DNA of 60,000 bases from contig CM060731.1 of assembly GCA_030704615.1 (NCBI GenBank), positions 56,960,756 to 57,020,755 of the forward strand. Direction: 5' to 3'. Under the pieces are notes generated by a model. That model worked only from the letters and a program-made list of their open reading frames with translations, did no database searches and was not told where the DNA came from. This DNA is from Takakia lepidozioides. Lineage: Eukaryota; Streptophyta; Takakiopsida; Takakiales; Takakiaceae. Each line of letters opens with the position of its first letter. Positions within the stretch are counted from its first letter, which is position 1. The translations under genes were made by a program, and so were the position numbers. Shown one piece after another: positions 1 to 10,699 of the stretch.

Positions 1-39
1 CTCAACTTATCACACTAGTTTAATTGCATTTGCTACTCT

Positions 40-430
40 GATAAGAGGGGAAAACAAGTTGAAATGTGTTGAAGAATGCCTGGACTAGCAGTGCCTGACC
101 TGTCAGTTTGCCTTCCGTACAAACATGCCCAGAAGTGCCAGAAGAGGCATTGTGGACTCCCTCTCTTGATCCTCTTTCAGAAGCTGTGGTCATGGTTAAG
201 GTGCCTGATTCTATCAACTGTGTTGCTGCAGCTGCTGCCTTTAGTTGACCATATACCCATGCAGGTTTATTATAGCTATTGATCCACATGGAATCATAGG
301 TCATCTGGAGCTTGAAGTCCGGCCCTCTTGGATGAATTTGTCCACCCACAAACTATCCCTGCTCCTTCAGCTATCCATGCCTCTGCACAAATCATACACA
401 CATCCTTGCCTTGCTACTATCAGCTGACAA
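40..430 (-). pseudogene. PPR gene leader and N-terminal fragment
   Basis: Read on the minus strand, this stretch matches the leader and first codons of the large PPR-DYW gene that starts at 57496. An ATG near position 195 opens with MTTASERGSREGV, against [13 protein letters not shown] in the intact gene, and it is preceded by the same leader sequence that encodes the SYKKPAWVDGQL-like string in the copies at 22.2 and 22.8 kb. The reading frame does not continue into PPR repeats; it runs instead into sequence shared with 660-715. I read it as the decayed 5' end of a PPR paralogue. The match is by eye, and the function is lost. Confidence 0.55.
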
Positions 431-541
431 AGACAGCCTAGATTTGTTCTAGGAAACACCCAACTCAACTTATCACACTAGTTCCTATGCTCAATTGCAT
501 CTGCTACTCTTTGTAATCCAACAGGCATTCACCTTTTTGCC

Positions 542-890
542 TCGATTGTCCCACCATTGACTGGGGTCAGAAAAGTATTCATTCCACAGCTTCTCCTCAT
601 CTCTGTTACTTGTTTATGCATACTTCCCTGTTGTCACATTGGCAGTATCATGTCAAACTCACTCCAAACAGGGTGAAATGTGTTGAAGAAGCTGCCTTCA
701 TTAGCAGACGTGACCCTTTCGGGTATCACCCCTTCCAGTATCATTTGCTCATAGATCTCCAGAGCCTCCCTACCATACCCATGCTGAGCATATCCCGTGA
801 TCATGGCTTCCAAGAGACCACATCTTGTTGAGTTACATTGTCAAACACTTTGCGCGCTTCTACATTTAGCATACGGGCTGTCTCCAGAAT
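542..890 (-). pseudogene. PPR fragment, duplicated copy
   Basis: This is a degraded minus-strand PPR fragment. The stretch encoding the linker 'KVFDNVTQQDVVSW' is recognisable near 815-860, but the frame is broken shortly after. The block 570-890 is repeated at 900-1195 with only small differences, including the non-coding part around 'cagcttctcctc', so the two arose by a local direct duplication. No usable protein can be made from it. Confidence 0.55.
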
Positions 891-963
891 GATAGGTCAG
901 AAAAGTATTCATTCCACAGCTTCTCCTCGTCTCTGTTACTTGTTTCTGCATACTTCCCTGTTG

Positions 964-1401
964 TCACATTGGCAGTATCATGTCAAACACTTGATGTGCC
1001 TTCATTAGTAGAGTAAATGTGACCCTGTCGGGTAACACCCCTTCCAATATCATTTGCTCATAGATCTCCAGAGCCTCCCTACCATACCCATGCTGAGCAT
1101 ATCCCGTGATCATCATGACATTCCAAGAGACCACATCTTGTTGAGTTACATTGTCAAACACTTTGCGCGCTTCTACATTTAGCATACGGGCTATCTCCAG
1201 AATGATATCTGACCCAATTCTAGCTTTGATGATGTTAGCATGTACCTCTGTGCCCTTTTCAAGAGCTTGGAGGCTCTCACACGCACGAAGAACGCAGAAA
1301 AATACCCTCTTGTTTGGGGTGAGCCCTTGGTGTGCCGAATCGCCTCCTTGGTTCACAATGCGCAGCGCCCCTTCAGGCCATTCAAGAAAGCTTCGGGTCA
1401 A
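964..1401 (-). pseudogene. PPR fragment (about one and a half PLS units)
   Basis: A 145-codon open stretch holds recognisable PLS-class PPR motifs: 'LRACESLQALEKGTEVHANI' (L motif), then 'ARKVFDNVTQQDVVSWNVM' (S motif) and '[20 protein letters not shown]' (P motif). It compares well with the repeats of the gene at 54.6-57.5 kb. There is no complete repeat array, no targeting peptide and no E or DYW tail, and the C-terminal end runs into the non-PPR repeat at 900-1010. It is a gene fragment; intact members of this family are organelle RNA-editing factors. Confidence 0.6.
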
Positions 1402-2738
1402 GAAACATTCTGGGTTTTCGGGCAGGCCGGGCAGGTTCGACGAAAATTGACGACGACGAAATGTGGCGACGATGACGTGGCACTATGGCACCCTATTCCT
1501 CCTCTACGCTAAACTAGCTTCCAACCTTATGTTGTCGCTAGAATTTATATCTACATTTGAGGTGTTTTGGGGGCCCAACAGACTCGCTCCCCTCTCGCTT
1601 CCCCAGCAGACTGACCCTGCCGGGTAGGGGTCGCCCCACCCTGCGCAACCCCCTGTGCCACCCGTGGGGCCCGCCACAACCACATGTGCCCGCATTCAAG
1701 TCCCAATTATCAAACAATGAGAAGCCTTAGGACTCCTTAGGACAATCAAGAGTCCTAAGGGCAGTTATAAATAATATTTTTCTATTTTTCTATTTTTAAC
1801 ATAGATACTAACACGTAAAGGTTTATTTCAAAAAATGATGTCAATGCATTACAAATGGATGTATGAACGTTTATCGAAAATAAAGTTTTGTTTTAATTAT
1901 AATAAATGATGACAACCTACCAATTTTGTCGGTACTACCAATAAATAGTATATGTGATTCATAAATATAATGACCAAAGTTGATACATTTATTATAGTAA
2001 TTTATATATTTTTTATTTCCCTTAGAAATTTTCTTTTCTTTTCTACCTTCATTCAGAAGGCCAGTGTGGCTTTTTGCAGTCCGACTTTCTTAATTAATTA
2101 CAGTAGAAAAATAGATTGAAATACTTAGAATCAGATTGTTACATGTCCGATCTTTAGATGTTAATGAAAGTGAGACTGAATGTTGTGTGATAGATCTTTG
2201 AATATATATGTATATATATATATAACATACTTGTTTAAGAGCATGGTGTAGTTATAAATGAATGGTTGTATAAAAGTTAAAATTTGAATAATGTTTTATT
2301 ATTTTTAATTGTAAATATATGTTGATTTAATTCGTACAGTAATATAACTTTTAATGATTCTAATAAGTTTAGGTTATGACTAAAAAGATGAATATTAAAA
2401 ACAACTAAACAAATGATTAAAATATGAAGATAAACTATTAAATCTTTTATTACTTGCTATGTGCAACTCGTTCTTGCACTTGAGTCTAGAAGTGGTCTAA
2501 ATAAATAAATAAATAAAATTTTAAAAAAATGGTCTGGCATCCTTCTATCTTACCAAGTTAAGATCCACTAGTAACTATGGTTGTTGTCGATGGGTGGTCT
2601 GTGATATTTTGTGATGTCGACTGATTATTTCGGTGGCAATTGAATCTCTTGCAAGTGAAATCATAGATACCATCGCACATTACATTGTCCTTGATGCACT
2701 ATTGTCCTACTATCTACAGTACGAATTTTGCGTCCACT
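1402..2738. other. Non-coding, mostly AT-rich
   Basis: No convincing gene. 1500-1700 is GC-rich and holds only a spurious ORF. 1750-2560 is strongly AT-rich, with a short TA run near 2200-2222 and an AAAT run near 2500-2515. The last ~180 bases (2555-2738) are the 3' flank of the P450 gene and reappear inverted after the P450 pseudogene at 15043-15345. Confidence 0.6.
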
Positions 2739-4328
2739 CTATTGTCGATTCAAGTGATCTAGATTACGCTCTCTGATTGATGATTGCAAGGGGTTCTTCA
2801 TTTTAAGCGTCATATCATAAACTTCAGAGAGGTCTACCTGTGCACCAGACTCAACTGGGCCCCACTCAAAGTTAAGCAACAGATTGGCAAGAAATAGATT
2901 CATGTGCAGCGATGCCATATGCATTCCTGGGCAGATCCGTCTCCCCACACCGAAGGGCAAGTACTTCAGCCTCTGATCTTCTACCATGGACTCTGAAGCT
3001 TGCAAGAATCTCTCGGGAAGAAACTCCAGTGGAACATCCCACAATTTGGGGTCCCTGCCAATGGCTGCCAAGTGAACAATTACCGTGGCTTTTGCTGGAA
3101 TGTCGTATCCTTGCAGCTTGCTGTCCTGAGTTGTACAACGCAGAACTCCAAGAGCCAATATAGGGTGCAGTCTCAAGGCCTCCTTCGTTATTGCGGAGAG
3201 GTATGGAAGTTTCTCCAAAACCTCCTCTCCTACAATTTTGGACTCTCCCACCACTTTCTGGATCTCATCATAGGCTTTGGTCTGCACATGTGGATGTGCC
3301 ACCAACTCGGCAAGCGCCCATTCGAGTGCCTGTGCAGTTGTGTCCGTGCCCCCCACCATGAGCTCCAGAAGGGAACACAAAATCTCCTGATCCGTGAGAC
3401 TGTCTTCACCTTCGAGAGTGAGAAGGACGTCGAGAAAACTTTCAGTCAAATGAACTCCGCTCTGCAAAAACTTTCGTCGGCTATGGATTGCAGGCAAGAG
3501 AAAGGCCTGTGCTCGGCCAACAACCTCTTTTAATCCACGGTGAACCTCATTGGAAGAGCCCAACATTCGGGCGATCGGGACAAAATCACCCACCGTCGAT
3601 ACCGAAATCAGTTTGAGGTAATCATCGAGAATTTTGTCCAAACGGACCAAATTCTCATCCTTTAGACTCCCAGAAAACTCAAATTGGCTGCCGAAGAGCA
3701 CACGCATCATGATGGACAACGTTGCAAATCGCAAACTGGAAAGTGGCTGGACCACCCCACATGCTCCCTTGGCCTCCTCTCTAACTCTTTGGAGCAGCCT
3801 CTCTGCCTGTAAACTTCGTTGTGGCTTGTAACTTACGAGCTTGGCTCGACTCAGCACCTGGGCGCTAAAGGTTTTCCTCAACTTTTGGTAATAGGGCCCA
3901 TACTCGGAGGTCACCATGGTGCGATAGTTTCCACTCGGCACTTTCCAGGAGTCATATTGTGGACGGGAAGCATAAATAGAGCCCTGTGTCACTAGAGCTT
4001 CACGAGCTGCTACTTCCCCAGTAACAACAATTGTGGGGACTGCGCCCATCCAAAGAGTGTAAATCGGGCCGTATGTCTCTGCTAGCCTCTGTAAACTCTC
4101 ATGCACAGCTCCTTTTGTCAACATGGTCAGGTTTCCCAGTATAGGCCATGGTCGTGGCCCGGGTGGTAGCCTCTTCTTGCTGCATAGCATGACGCGCAAG
4201 CTGTGATGGGCAAGGGCAACGGTGAGCACAATGATCATGACTAGTTGAAGAAGGTAATTGTTGGCCATGATCTGTTTCGTGACTTCCTGCTGCAGGCTAG
4301 ATGTTAGAAGTGTGGACTCATTATCCAT
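2739..4328 (-). CDS. Cytochrome P450, A-type (clan 71-like)
   Basis: An uninterrupted 529-codon frame with every P450 landmark. There is an N-terminal membrane anchor (roughly residues 20-45, LLQLVMIIVLTVALA), then the proline hinge LPPGPRPWPILGN, the I-helix GGTDTTAQ, the K-helix KEALRLHP (ExxR), the LPERF meander motif and the haem loop FGVGRRICPGM with the cysteine ligand. Members are ER-bound haem-thiolate mono-oxygenases, usually of phenylpropanoid, terpenoid or other specialised metabolism; the substrate cannot be told from the sequence. I chose the ATG at 4328, which has a good context (ACCATGG). The frame stays open to 4406 but without an ATG there, and the next ATG (4268) would give 509 residues. 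No intron is apparent. A truncated inverted copy lies at 14.2 kb. Confidence 0.9.
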   Translation of the reverse strand: MDNESTLLTSSLQQEVTKQIMANNYLLQLVMIIVLTVALAHHSLRVMLCSKKRLPPGPRPWPILGNLTMLTKGAVHESLQRLAETYGPIYTLWMGAVPTIVVTGEVAAREALVTQGSIYASRPQYDSWKVPSGNYRTMVTSEYGPYYQKLRKTFSAQVLSRAKLVSYKPQRSLQAERLLQRVREEAKGACGVVQPLSSLRFATLSIMMRVLFGSQFEFSGSLKDENLVRLDKILDDYLKLISVSTVGDFVPIARMLGSSNEVHRGLKEVVGRAQAFLLPAIHSRRKFLQSGVHLTESFLDVLLTLEGEDSLTDQEILCSLLELMVGGTDTTAQALEWALAELVAHPHVQTKAYDEIQKVVGESKIVGEEVLEKLPYLSAITKEALRLHPILALGVLRCTTQDSKLQGYDIPAKATVIVHLAAIGRDPKLWDVPLEFLPERFLQASESMVEDQRLKYLPFGVGRRICPGMHMASLHMNLFLANLLLNFEWGPVESGAQVDLSEVYDMTLKMKNPLQSSIRERNLDHLNRQ

Positions 4329-4535
4329 GGTGCTCGGAGGGTAGAAAATCCCACTACCAGGTGTCAGATAAAAAATTTCGTACTTGGTTGGGTTTTCCGT
4401 GGTCAAATATCATACCAGAGGCTTAGAACTTTGGACTCGTTATGCATGGTGCATGCTCGGAGGGTAGTAATTCCCGCTACCAGGAGTTATATAAAGCTTT
4501 TCGTACTTGCAGGTTTGGTTTTGTCAACTATCATC
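4310..4535 (-). promoter_or_regulatory. Duplicated 5' region of the P450, with a TATA box
   Basis: Two ~105-bp blocks, about 4315-4420 and 4430-4535, are diverged direct copies of each other. Both contain 'tgctcggagggtag' and a stretch ending 'tcaactatcat' or 'tcaaatatcat'. The distal copy keeps a good minus-strand TATA element (TTTATATAAC near 4490); in the proximal copy the same place has decayed to TTTTTTATC. The duplicated segment includes the presumed start ATG, so a transcript from the distal TATA box would begin with a short upstream ORF. Confidence 0.5.
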
Positions 4536-4539
4536 TTAC

Positions 4540-5924
4540 AGTCAGCTTGGAATCGGAAAGATGAGTACACTAGGTGCGAAGCACAAGAGGAAGAGTTTAG
4601 AGGAGACTGTAGCTTAACGAGCCTCTCGATTTCCAGATCAGACTCAATTTCTTTATAACCATACTCAGGTTGAGCAGAGTGAAAGGAACCTCCAGGGATC
4701 CTCCTAGTGTAGTAGTGCAGGTGCATCCTATACAACAACTCTCTGTCGAAGAGACCATTCCGACAAGCCTCTTTTCCAGTCTAAGCTTCTAAGATTAAGT
4801 ATAGGAGAAGGGCCTAAGTGGAGGGCCTTCGGCCATTTGAGGGCCGTGGACAGGGCGGGTATCTCGAGGCCATGTCCCCAAAATGGCCTAAGGCCCGCCA
4901 CTTCTCGTCGGTTAAGAACTGCCCGAAGTGTAGCTCTACGAATTCGTAAGGTTCCTGCGACAAAACAATATGTAGAGCAGTTCAGAGCTGTTCATTTACT
5001 AGTCACTAGTTGCTTTCTAGTTTCTAGAGAATTCTAGTTTCTACATAGTTGACTCTTTAAATAGTTCTAATAGGGTAGAAACACCTTTCATGGTGGACGA
5101 AGTTGGGTAAATGTAATAACATTATGTGCTTTTAACCTATGAGATCATGTAATACCTTAAAGAAAAAAATTTCTATAGCTTTATGGGCACGGGTTATAGA
5201 GCAGAATGGGGGTATTAGGGCGTCACACCCGAGCTCCCCGTGGGCGGGAGCTTACACGTAAGATCCTTGCAACGCGGGGAAAAATGTATCGGGTAAGTCA
5301 ACGTATAGTGTAAGTCCGCCGCCTGAGGGTGTACCGCGGTGTGAGGGGAGTGACCGAGGGCGCAGCCCGAGGTCACGACACGAACACTGCCCCAGGGTGG
5401 GGGACTTGCGCAGCGTAAAGACATAGGGTTATTTTGGATGCTTTTACTTGGAGCCAATATGACCTGTCAGACACTTTAAAAAGGCTTCAACATGCATTTT
5501 ATTTGGAGCAGATCTGCAAAGTTACTAAGGGTTAACCATTAAACGAGAAGCACCATTTTGGTGGGCCCAGTACAAAATAGTGCATACCCTCATGGATAAG
5601 GGTAGAACTTCTTACTCCCAATCATCCATGGGAATGAACCTTATACTTATGTACATATCTACTACATGGACGTTTTGTCAAAAGTGTAGGAAATTTGACC
5701 ATTGTGTTTGGCAGATTATAACAGAATAATCTGCCCCAATTTGTAAATATATTTTATTAAGATTGCATGGAAAAGATGGTTTGAGATCGACGAGACAACC
5801 CTAATCGGGTCACATTGTCGTTTAGGGGTCACACAGCGGAAAGTCGGCAGGCAGGAATTTTCCACTAGACAAACTGTGGTCTTGTTTTTTAGCGTATTTT
5901 GGGTGCCTCAACATGTTAGCCTCC
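4540..5924. other. Intergenic, no recognised gene
   Basis: No supported coding region. 5200-5460 is a GC-rich block with many CpGs that could be a solo LTR or other repeat, but I see no second copy in this window. The remainder is AT-rich spacer up to the Harbinger target site. Confidence 0.5.
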
Positions 5925-5927
5925 TTA

Positions 5928-5945
5928 GGCCCCGGCCGCACCTGG
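5928..5945 (+). repeat. Left terminal inverted repeat of Harbinger
   Basis: GGCCCCGGCCGCACCTG directly after the TTA at 5925-5927. It pairs with the right end at 14010-14026 without a mismatch over 17 bases. Confidence 0.88.
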
Positions 5946-5989
5946 CTGCTAAGCGGCTTGCTAAGCGGCTTGCTAAGCTAGCTACCAGC

Positions 5990-6825
5990 CGTTAACGGCG
6001 TGGTGACGGCCGCACTTGCCCGTTACAACCCCCGCTAGTTAGCGGGCTCCTAGCTGCTGTTAAAGCTGACGTAGGGGTTCCTCCGAAATTTAGCACGTCC
6101 TCCCCCAAGGTGGTAAATCGCGGTCACCGACTAAAAATCGGGCAGTCGATCTTGCGCGCAACAGAGGTATGCAGCAACTCCCCTTCCCTGCCCCTCTTCC
6201 CTCTCTCTCTGCCTCCCTCTCTTCATCTCTCTCAATCCATCTCCTTCTATTCTTGTTCTTTCTTGTTTTTTGTTTTTGTTTTTGGTTGTTTGTGTATTCA
6301 TGGGGTGGGTGACTGCACAGCAAGGAGCGCGGGGCGGGCGCGAGCAAGTCACCGGCGACCGCAGCTCAGTCAATGCAACTCGTTCGCAATTCAGTGAGTG
6401 CCATTTACATAGTGCTTTGTGCTTTCCACATGGAGTGCTTTGTGACTGGTGCAATGGGCTTCCCTCCTGTTGTTCTTGTGGTCTCCACTGTTGGCGTCAG
6501 GCTTGAATTGAGGAATTGATCCACGCTCAGTCTTTGGGCAGCTGTTGGCTAGGCTTGTTGTTGGTTTCTTCTGTTTGAGAGGTGCTGGGTCAATTGCCAT
6601 GTTGTATATGTACAGGTGGTTGTCCGGTTGTATTGATTTATTGTCACTTGCCATTAAAGTGGGTTAAATGACAATGAACATCATTGTTGGGTCTACTTAG
6701 TGGCTGGCTTACAATATCTGAAGCAAACATCCAAGCCAAGAACGATAGCAGATAGTGAAATGTCCAGGGATGGTGTGATTGACTTAAAAACTGATGAGGT
6801 CCAAACTTGCCAAAACATATTGTAC
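5990..6825. other. Harbinger left interior, no ORF
   Basis: No supported coding sequence. A pyrimidine-rich tract (about 6175-6290, CT repeats then T-rich) looks like a plant 5' leader and may belong to the promoter or leader of the element's Myb-like gene, which would need an intron to reach 9357. Confidence 0.35.
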
Positions 6826-8681
6826 TCATAAGACGTTGTTTGCCGTAGCCTTGTGGCCATTGACCCCGCGCCCAGTTTGAGTGGGAACAAAAGGAACAGA
6901 ACCTACCTCCATCAGGGGCTGACGTTGGTAGTAAGACTTACCATCATATAAGGAATTAATCCGGGTTTTCCAGATATCCTCTAGAAAACCCTTCACACAA
7001 GCATCAATCTGATGTGTGTGATTTGCCCAAAAACTAGGCCTCAGGAGGGCTTGGGCTTTTGGCTCAGCCTCGAGACTTTCAAAGTTGGTAAACAGGGGTA
7101 CAGGCACAATTCCCTTGATAGAATTGAAGAGAGCGTCTCCTTGGTGAGAGAACCCCGGAAAGTAAAAAAAAAGTGAATATTGTCTTCAGATTGCCCACAC
7201 AGCGGGCAATTGCACTCTCCCTTTCCTCTCTGCTTCTGTTTGCTGTTCAAAGGTAGGCTTCCTGCCCCTTGGACATCTTGGATGACCGGGATCTCTTGGC
7301 TACCCCACTGCCACTTAAGATCACTTCCTCCCTCTCCTCTGTCGTTGAATGCTACCACTGCACATTTGCTGACATTAGCCTCTAGCCCCCAAAGATCAAA
7401 GTATCTCTTCACGCAATCAATCAACTCCTGGAGATTGGTTGGAGTCTCCCCTATGCCTGCAAAGTCATCCGCAAACATAAGGACTGGCATGGTGGTATCA
7501 CCCACCCTTAACCCAAATCCTTCACTTTCCACATCCTCGAGGAGTTGATTGATGAAAACATTGAAGAGCAGAGGGGAGAGAGTACATCCTTGAGCTACAC
7601 CTTGGTCTATGTCAAAGAAGTTGGACTTCTGTCCGTTAACAGTGACACAGCTTTTGGTGTGAGCATACAAGTTGTGGACAACTCTCCACATCTTTCCCTT
7701 GATCCCACAAGACCAGAGGCGGAACCATAGGCCATCTCTCCACACTGTGTCATAAGCCTTTTTGATATCCAAGGAAAAAACATAAGTGGGTTTCCCTTCT
7801 TTTTTCCTTCCCTGAATAATCTGGCTTAGAGTGAAGATATGATCCACACAGCCCCTGTTTCGCCGAAAGCCAGCTTGGCCTTCGTGGAAACAACCTCTAG
7901 ACTCCAGATCAACCTCGAGACGAGTACTTATAACTCTGCAGAATGTCTTGCCAACAGCATTGAGGAGCGTGATGCCACGGTAGTTCCCCGGTTCTTCTCT
8001 GTCACCCTTCTTGTATAGACTGACAATGACCCCCTGTCGCCAGCGAAAGGGGATCATTTCAGACTTCCAGATAAGGTTAAAGAGGAGAACTAGGGCCTCT
8101 ATCATGGGATCGCCACCGTGCTTGAGCTCGTTGACAATACCATCAGGTCCACCAGCTTTATATCCATTTAAATGTTCAATTGCTTCCACAATCTCAGAAG
8201 AACTAATGGGAGCGTTATAAGCCATTGAAATATACTCCAGTTCATCAGGGCTGTTTTGAATCATAGGAACAATTTTTCCAACTGTGTCCCTCCATTCAGC
8301 ATAAGACCCCTCACTGTTAGACCTAGAAGTTCTGCCAAGGATACTGTAGTGGTTTTCAAAGGTTTTGACAATGTCAACCGATGAAGTCACCACTGCACCT
8401 TTAGATATGCCCAATAGAGACAGACAGACAACAACAGAGACTAGAGTAGCACGATTACTCATTTCAAGTTTAAATTGGAAAAAATACCTCAGCTTGCCGA
8501 CAACCTGCCAGTGTTGCTGCCTGGACCAGTGCTCTTGCAATAGGGTGGGATGTTGTCCGCTCAACACCAGCAGCCAAAGACAGCAAATCCCTCTCTGTCC
8601 ATTTTGGAGCTCTGAGACATGAGAACCAATATCCCACCTAAGAAAACGGAAAGTGACATAGGGGCACACAAAGAACATCAT
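6826..8681 (-). mobile_element. LINE retrotransposon, internally deleted, inside Harbinger
   Basis: The minus-strand frame 8681-7041 encodes a non-LTR reverse transcriptase: GYKAGGPDGI, GNYRGITLLN, the palm block FSLDIKKAYDTVW, VAQGCTLSPLLFNVFIN and the catalytic VLMFADDFAG. About 40 residues later it jumps from SQEIPVIQD to AGSLPLNSKQKQRGK, which in the sister copy (58.9-59.5 kb) lies in the C-terminal domain, so the segment between RT and the zinc-finger tail is deleted. The C-terminal zinc-finger region (CNCPLCGQSEDNIHF) follows but is frameshifted; 7107-6826 carries the rest of the tail, ending ATANNVL and stop. The 5' part (endonuclease) is missing, as is usual for 5'-truncated insertions. 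No activity is expected. Confidence 0.85.
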
Positions 8682-8689
8682 GCCCTTAT

Positions 8690-9356
8690 TGCAACAACAT
8701 TCCAGGACAGCACATGCAAATGGTGGCTACAAATTATTCAGCGAGACTCTCTTGTAGTTCTAGGTTGTCAAATGGATTTCTCTAAAGATCTCTTCCTTTT
8801 TCTCTCTTTCTCAGGGCCCCGTGTGGGCGTTGTCAAGTTTCTTCATTCTTTCACTTGCCTTCCAGAATATACAGCAACTGGCAGTGCACAGCCCCACATG
8901 CCCCATCTCGCCAGTACAGTGTAGGTATCAGAATCAGTGTTCTACTATGTTATGTAGTTTACTCCGTGATCCAATTGTCCATGGCTAAGCAATTTCCGAA
9001 CCCAGATGATTTGAAGTCCACTGTCAACTCAGTGTTAGTATCCCAGACTATACACTATTGGCCAAAGTCCTCATGGAAAGCCCTCTCTTGGGTCCACTGG
9101 TTTTTAAGGGTCTTCTATGCAGCGGTTGCTAGATGTGCTACTTTGTCCCATGGGTCCTTGGGGGCTCCCTGTGGACTTTATACAGATTCTTTCTTCCTCA
9201 TGCAACGGTTTGGTTTGTTATTTGGTTTCTGGTGTTCTAGTGTGTCCCATCACCCCTTTGATCTCCCTTGGACATAACAATGTTCTTCTTTCTTCTTCTC
9301 TTTCTATATGTTTGGAAGCTGAAAGTGGGGGGTTGGGGGGCGCAGCAAAGTCCACC
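8690..9356. other. Harbinger interior upstream of the Myb-like gene
   Basis: No recognised protein. The frame of the Myb-like gene remains open back to 9117 but this part has no similarity I recognise and is probably leader or intron. There is a T/C-rich stretch (9280-9310) shortly before the chosen start. Confidence 0.4.
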
Positions 9357-10340
9357 ATGTCTGCATCCACAACGTCTGACAGCACCGGCAGTGGCCATGT
9401 GAGCTCCAAAAAGCGAGCCAGAGACAAGAACTGGACGGCTATGGAGGTACATGTGTTAGCTGTCGCAAAGCGCCATGAGTGGGAGGCTTGGAAGGCCTCC
9501 AATGCGCGTGGCAACATGATGTGCGACAAGGTAAAATGGGAGAGGGTAGTTGAAGTGTTGGAATCGCAGGGTGTGAGCGGACGGGATGTTGCTGGGTGCA
9601 CCACCAAGTGGCAGCATTTGTGCAAGCAGTACAAAGACATCCGGGGGCACCAACTCAATGCCACCGGCAACCAGGACTACTTCACGATGAGTTCCGATGA
9701 GCGCGTGGCGTTGGGACTTCCGAAGTCCTTCGCCAGGGACCTCTTTGAGGACATGAACTTCCTGGCTGAGCGTGCGTGCAACGCTCCCAAAGTGACATCA
9801 GCGAGCTTGAGGGTAACACCAATTGTTGCTCCTTTGCCCCCTGTAGACATAGATACATCGTTGCCTCATATGGAAGAGGAAGTACTACCCTATGCTAATA
9901 ATGAGGCTGCACCTGCTCTACCATCATTGGATGGGGTGGCCCATGTGCGGGTAGAGCATGATGAGGCGCCGATTCTTGCACGGGGTCGGCCTCCAGTGAT
10001 GGGCCGGGAGAGGTATACCAACACCTCCCCCACACCTTTTACCAATTCGACGGGTAAGAAAAAGAAGGGAAGCACAACCAGTGCCGATCTACTCAAGGCC
10101 TTCAAGGAAGGGAATGAAGGTTTGTTCAAAAATATGGAGGAGGATAGGAAGGAGAGAATGGACAGGTTTGCCAAATCTTTTCAACTTCAAGATGACATCT
10201 TTAAATTTGAGGTTGAAAAAGCTAGAGCAACCTTAGCTACAGAGCAGGCAGCTTCAGGTAACCAGCGCACCATGGTGTCGCATTTTGGAAAGCTCGTTGA
10301 GCATTTTGGAAAGCTAGTTGAGAAGAAAGATGACGCCTAG
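9357..10340 (+). CDS. Harbinger Myb/SANT-like DNA-binding protein
   Basis: A 327-residue protein, the usual second gene of plant PIF/Harbinger elements, which binds the terminal repeats and helps import the transposase into the nucleus. A basic stretch (KKRARDK, a possible nuclear signal) precedes a Myb/SANT-like trihelix domain at about residues 24-100, with the tryptophans of NWTAMEV, EWEAWK, VKWERV and TKWQHLCKQYKD spaced as in that fold. The middle (130-240) is low-complexity and proline-rich. The C-terminus (about 245-327, rich in E, K and R) is predicted coiled coil and may be the interface with the transposase. The ATG at 9357 lies in ACCATGT, just before the MSASTTSD string. The gene is intact here, unlike its partner at 11.7-13.0 kb. 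Confidence 0.8.
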   Translation: MSASTTSDSTGSGHVSSKKRARDKNWTAMEVHVLAVAKRHEWEAWKASNARGNMMCDKVKWERVVEVLESQGVSGRDVAGCTTKWQHLCKQYKDIRGHQLNATGNQDYFTMSSDERVALGLPKSFARDLFEDMNFLAERACNAPKVTSASLRVTPIVAPLPPVDIDTSLPHMEEEVLPYANNEAAPALPSLDGVAHVRVEHDEAPILARGRPPVMGRERYTNTSPTPFTNSTGKKKKGSTTSADLLKAFKEGNEGLFKNMEEDRKERMDRFAKSFQLQDDIFKFEVEKARATLATEQAASGNQRTMVSHFGKLVEHFGKLVEKKDDA

Positions 10341-10431
10341 GGATATAGGGGATGACGCCTAGAAAGATACAGAATATGCAATCAAAGAACAGAACAAGCT
10401 GCATGTGACATATTCAAGTTGCTCTGTTTGT

Positions 10432-10680
10432 TTAAAGAGACAACTCTGACATTTTTGATAGATGTTTTTGTATCTCATACTTGTATTCATGCAACTGTGC
10501 TTTGAAGTACTGGACCTGACTGCTATGTTTCCTCATTAGAATTACAGGAAACGTAAGTTGTTCTGCATGAGCGAGGGCAATTGACTGCACTGCCAAGATT
10601 GCCGCATCTTCGCAATAATCTGTGAAGAATGCTGGCACTCTCATCCTCCCTATGAGGTCCTGAGAACAAATGTCAGCCAA
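10432..10680 (-). CDS. Hypothetical short ORF or exon in Harbinger
   Basis: An 82-codon minus-strand frame that I do not recognise. It is preceded on the minus strand by a good splice-acceptor-like stretch (TTTGTTCTCAG, followed by GACCTCATAGG), so it could be the last exon of a captured gene fragment (DLIGRMRVPAFFTDYCEDAA...). The C-terminal third is charged and could be helical. No start codon context or partner exon supports it as an independent gene. Confidence 0.25.
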   Translation of the reverse strand: MADICSQDLIGRMRVPAFFTDYCEDAAILAVQSIALAHAEQLTFPVILMRKHSSQVQYFKAQLHEYKYEIQKHLSKMSELSL

Positions 10681-10699
10681 AACAATATTTTAAAACTAC

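Noticed and set aside
3000-3533. 177-codon plus-strand ORF over the P450
   Set aside because: Antisense shadow of the P450, repeated as a shadow on the pseudogene copy.
6175-6300. Small basic ORF from the CT-rich tract
   Set aside because: Low complexity; better explained as a pyrimidine-rich leader.
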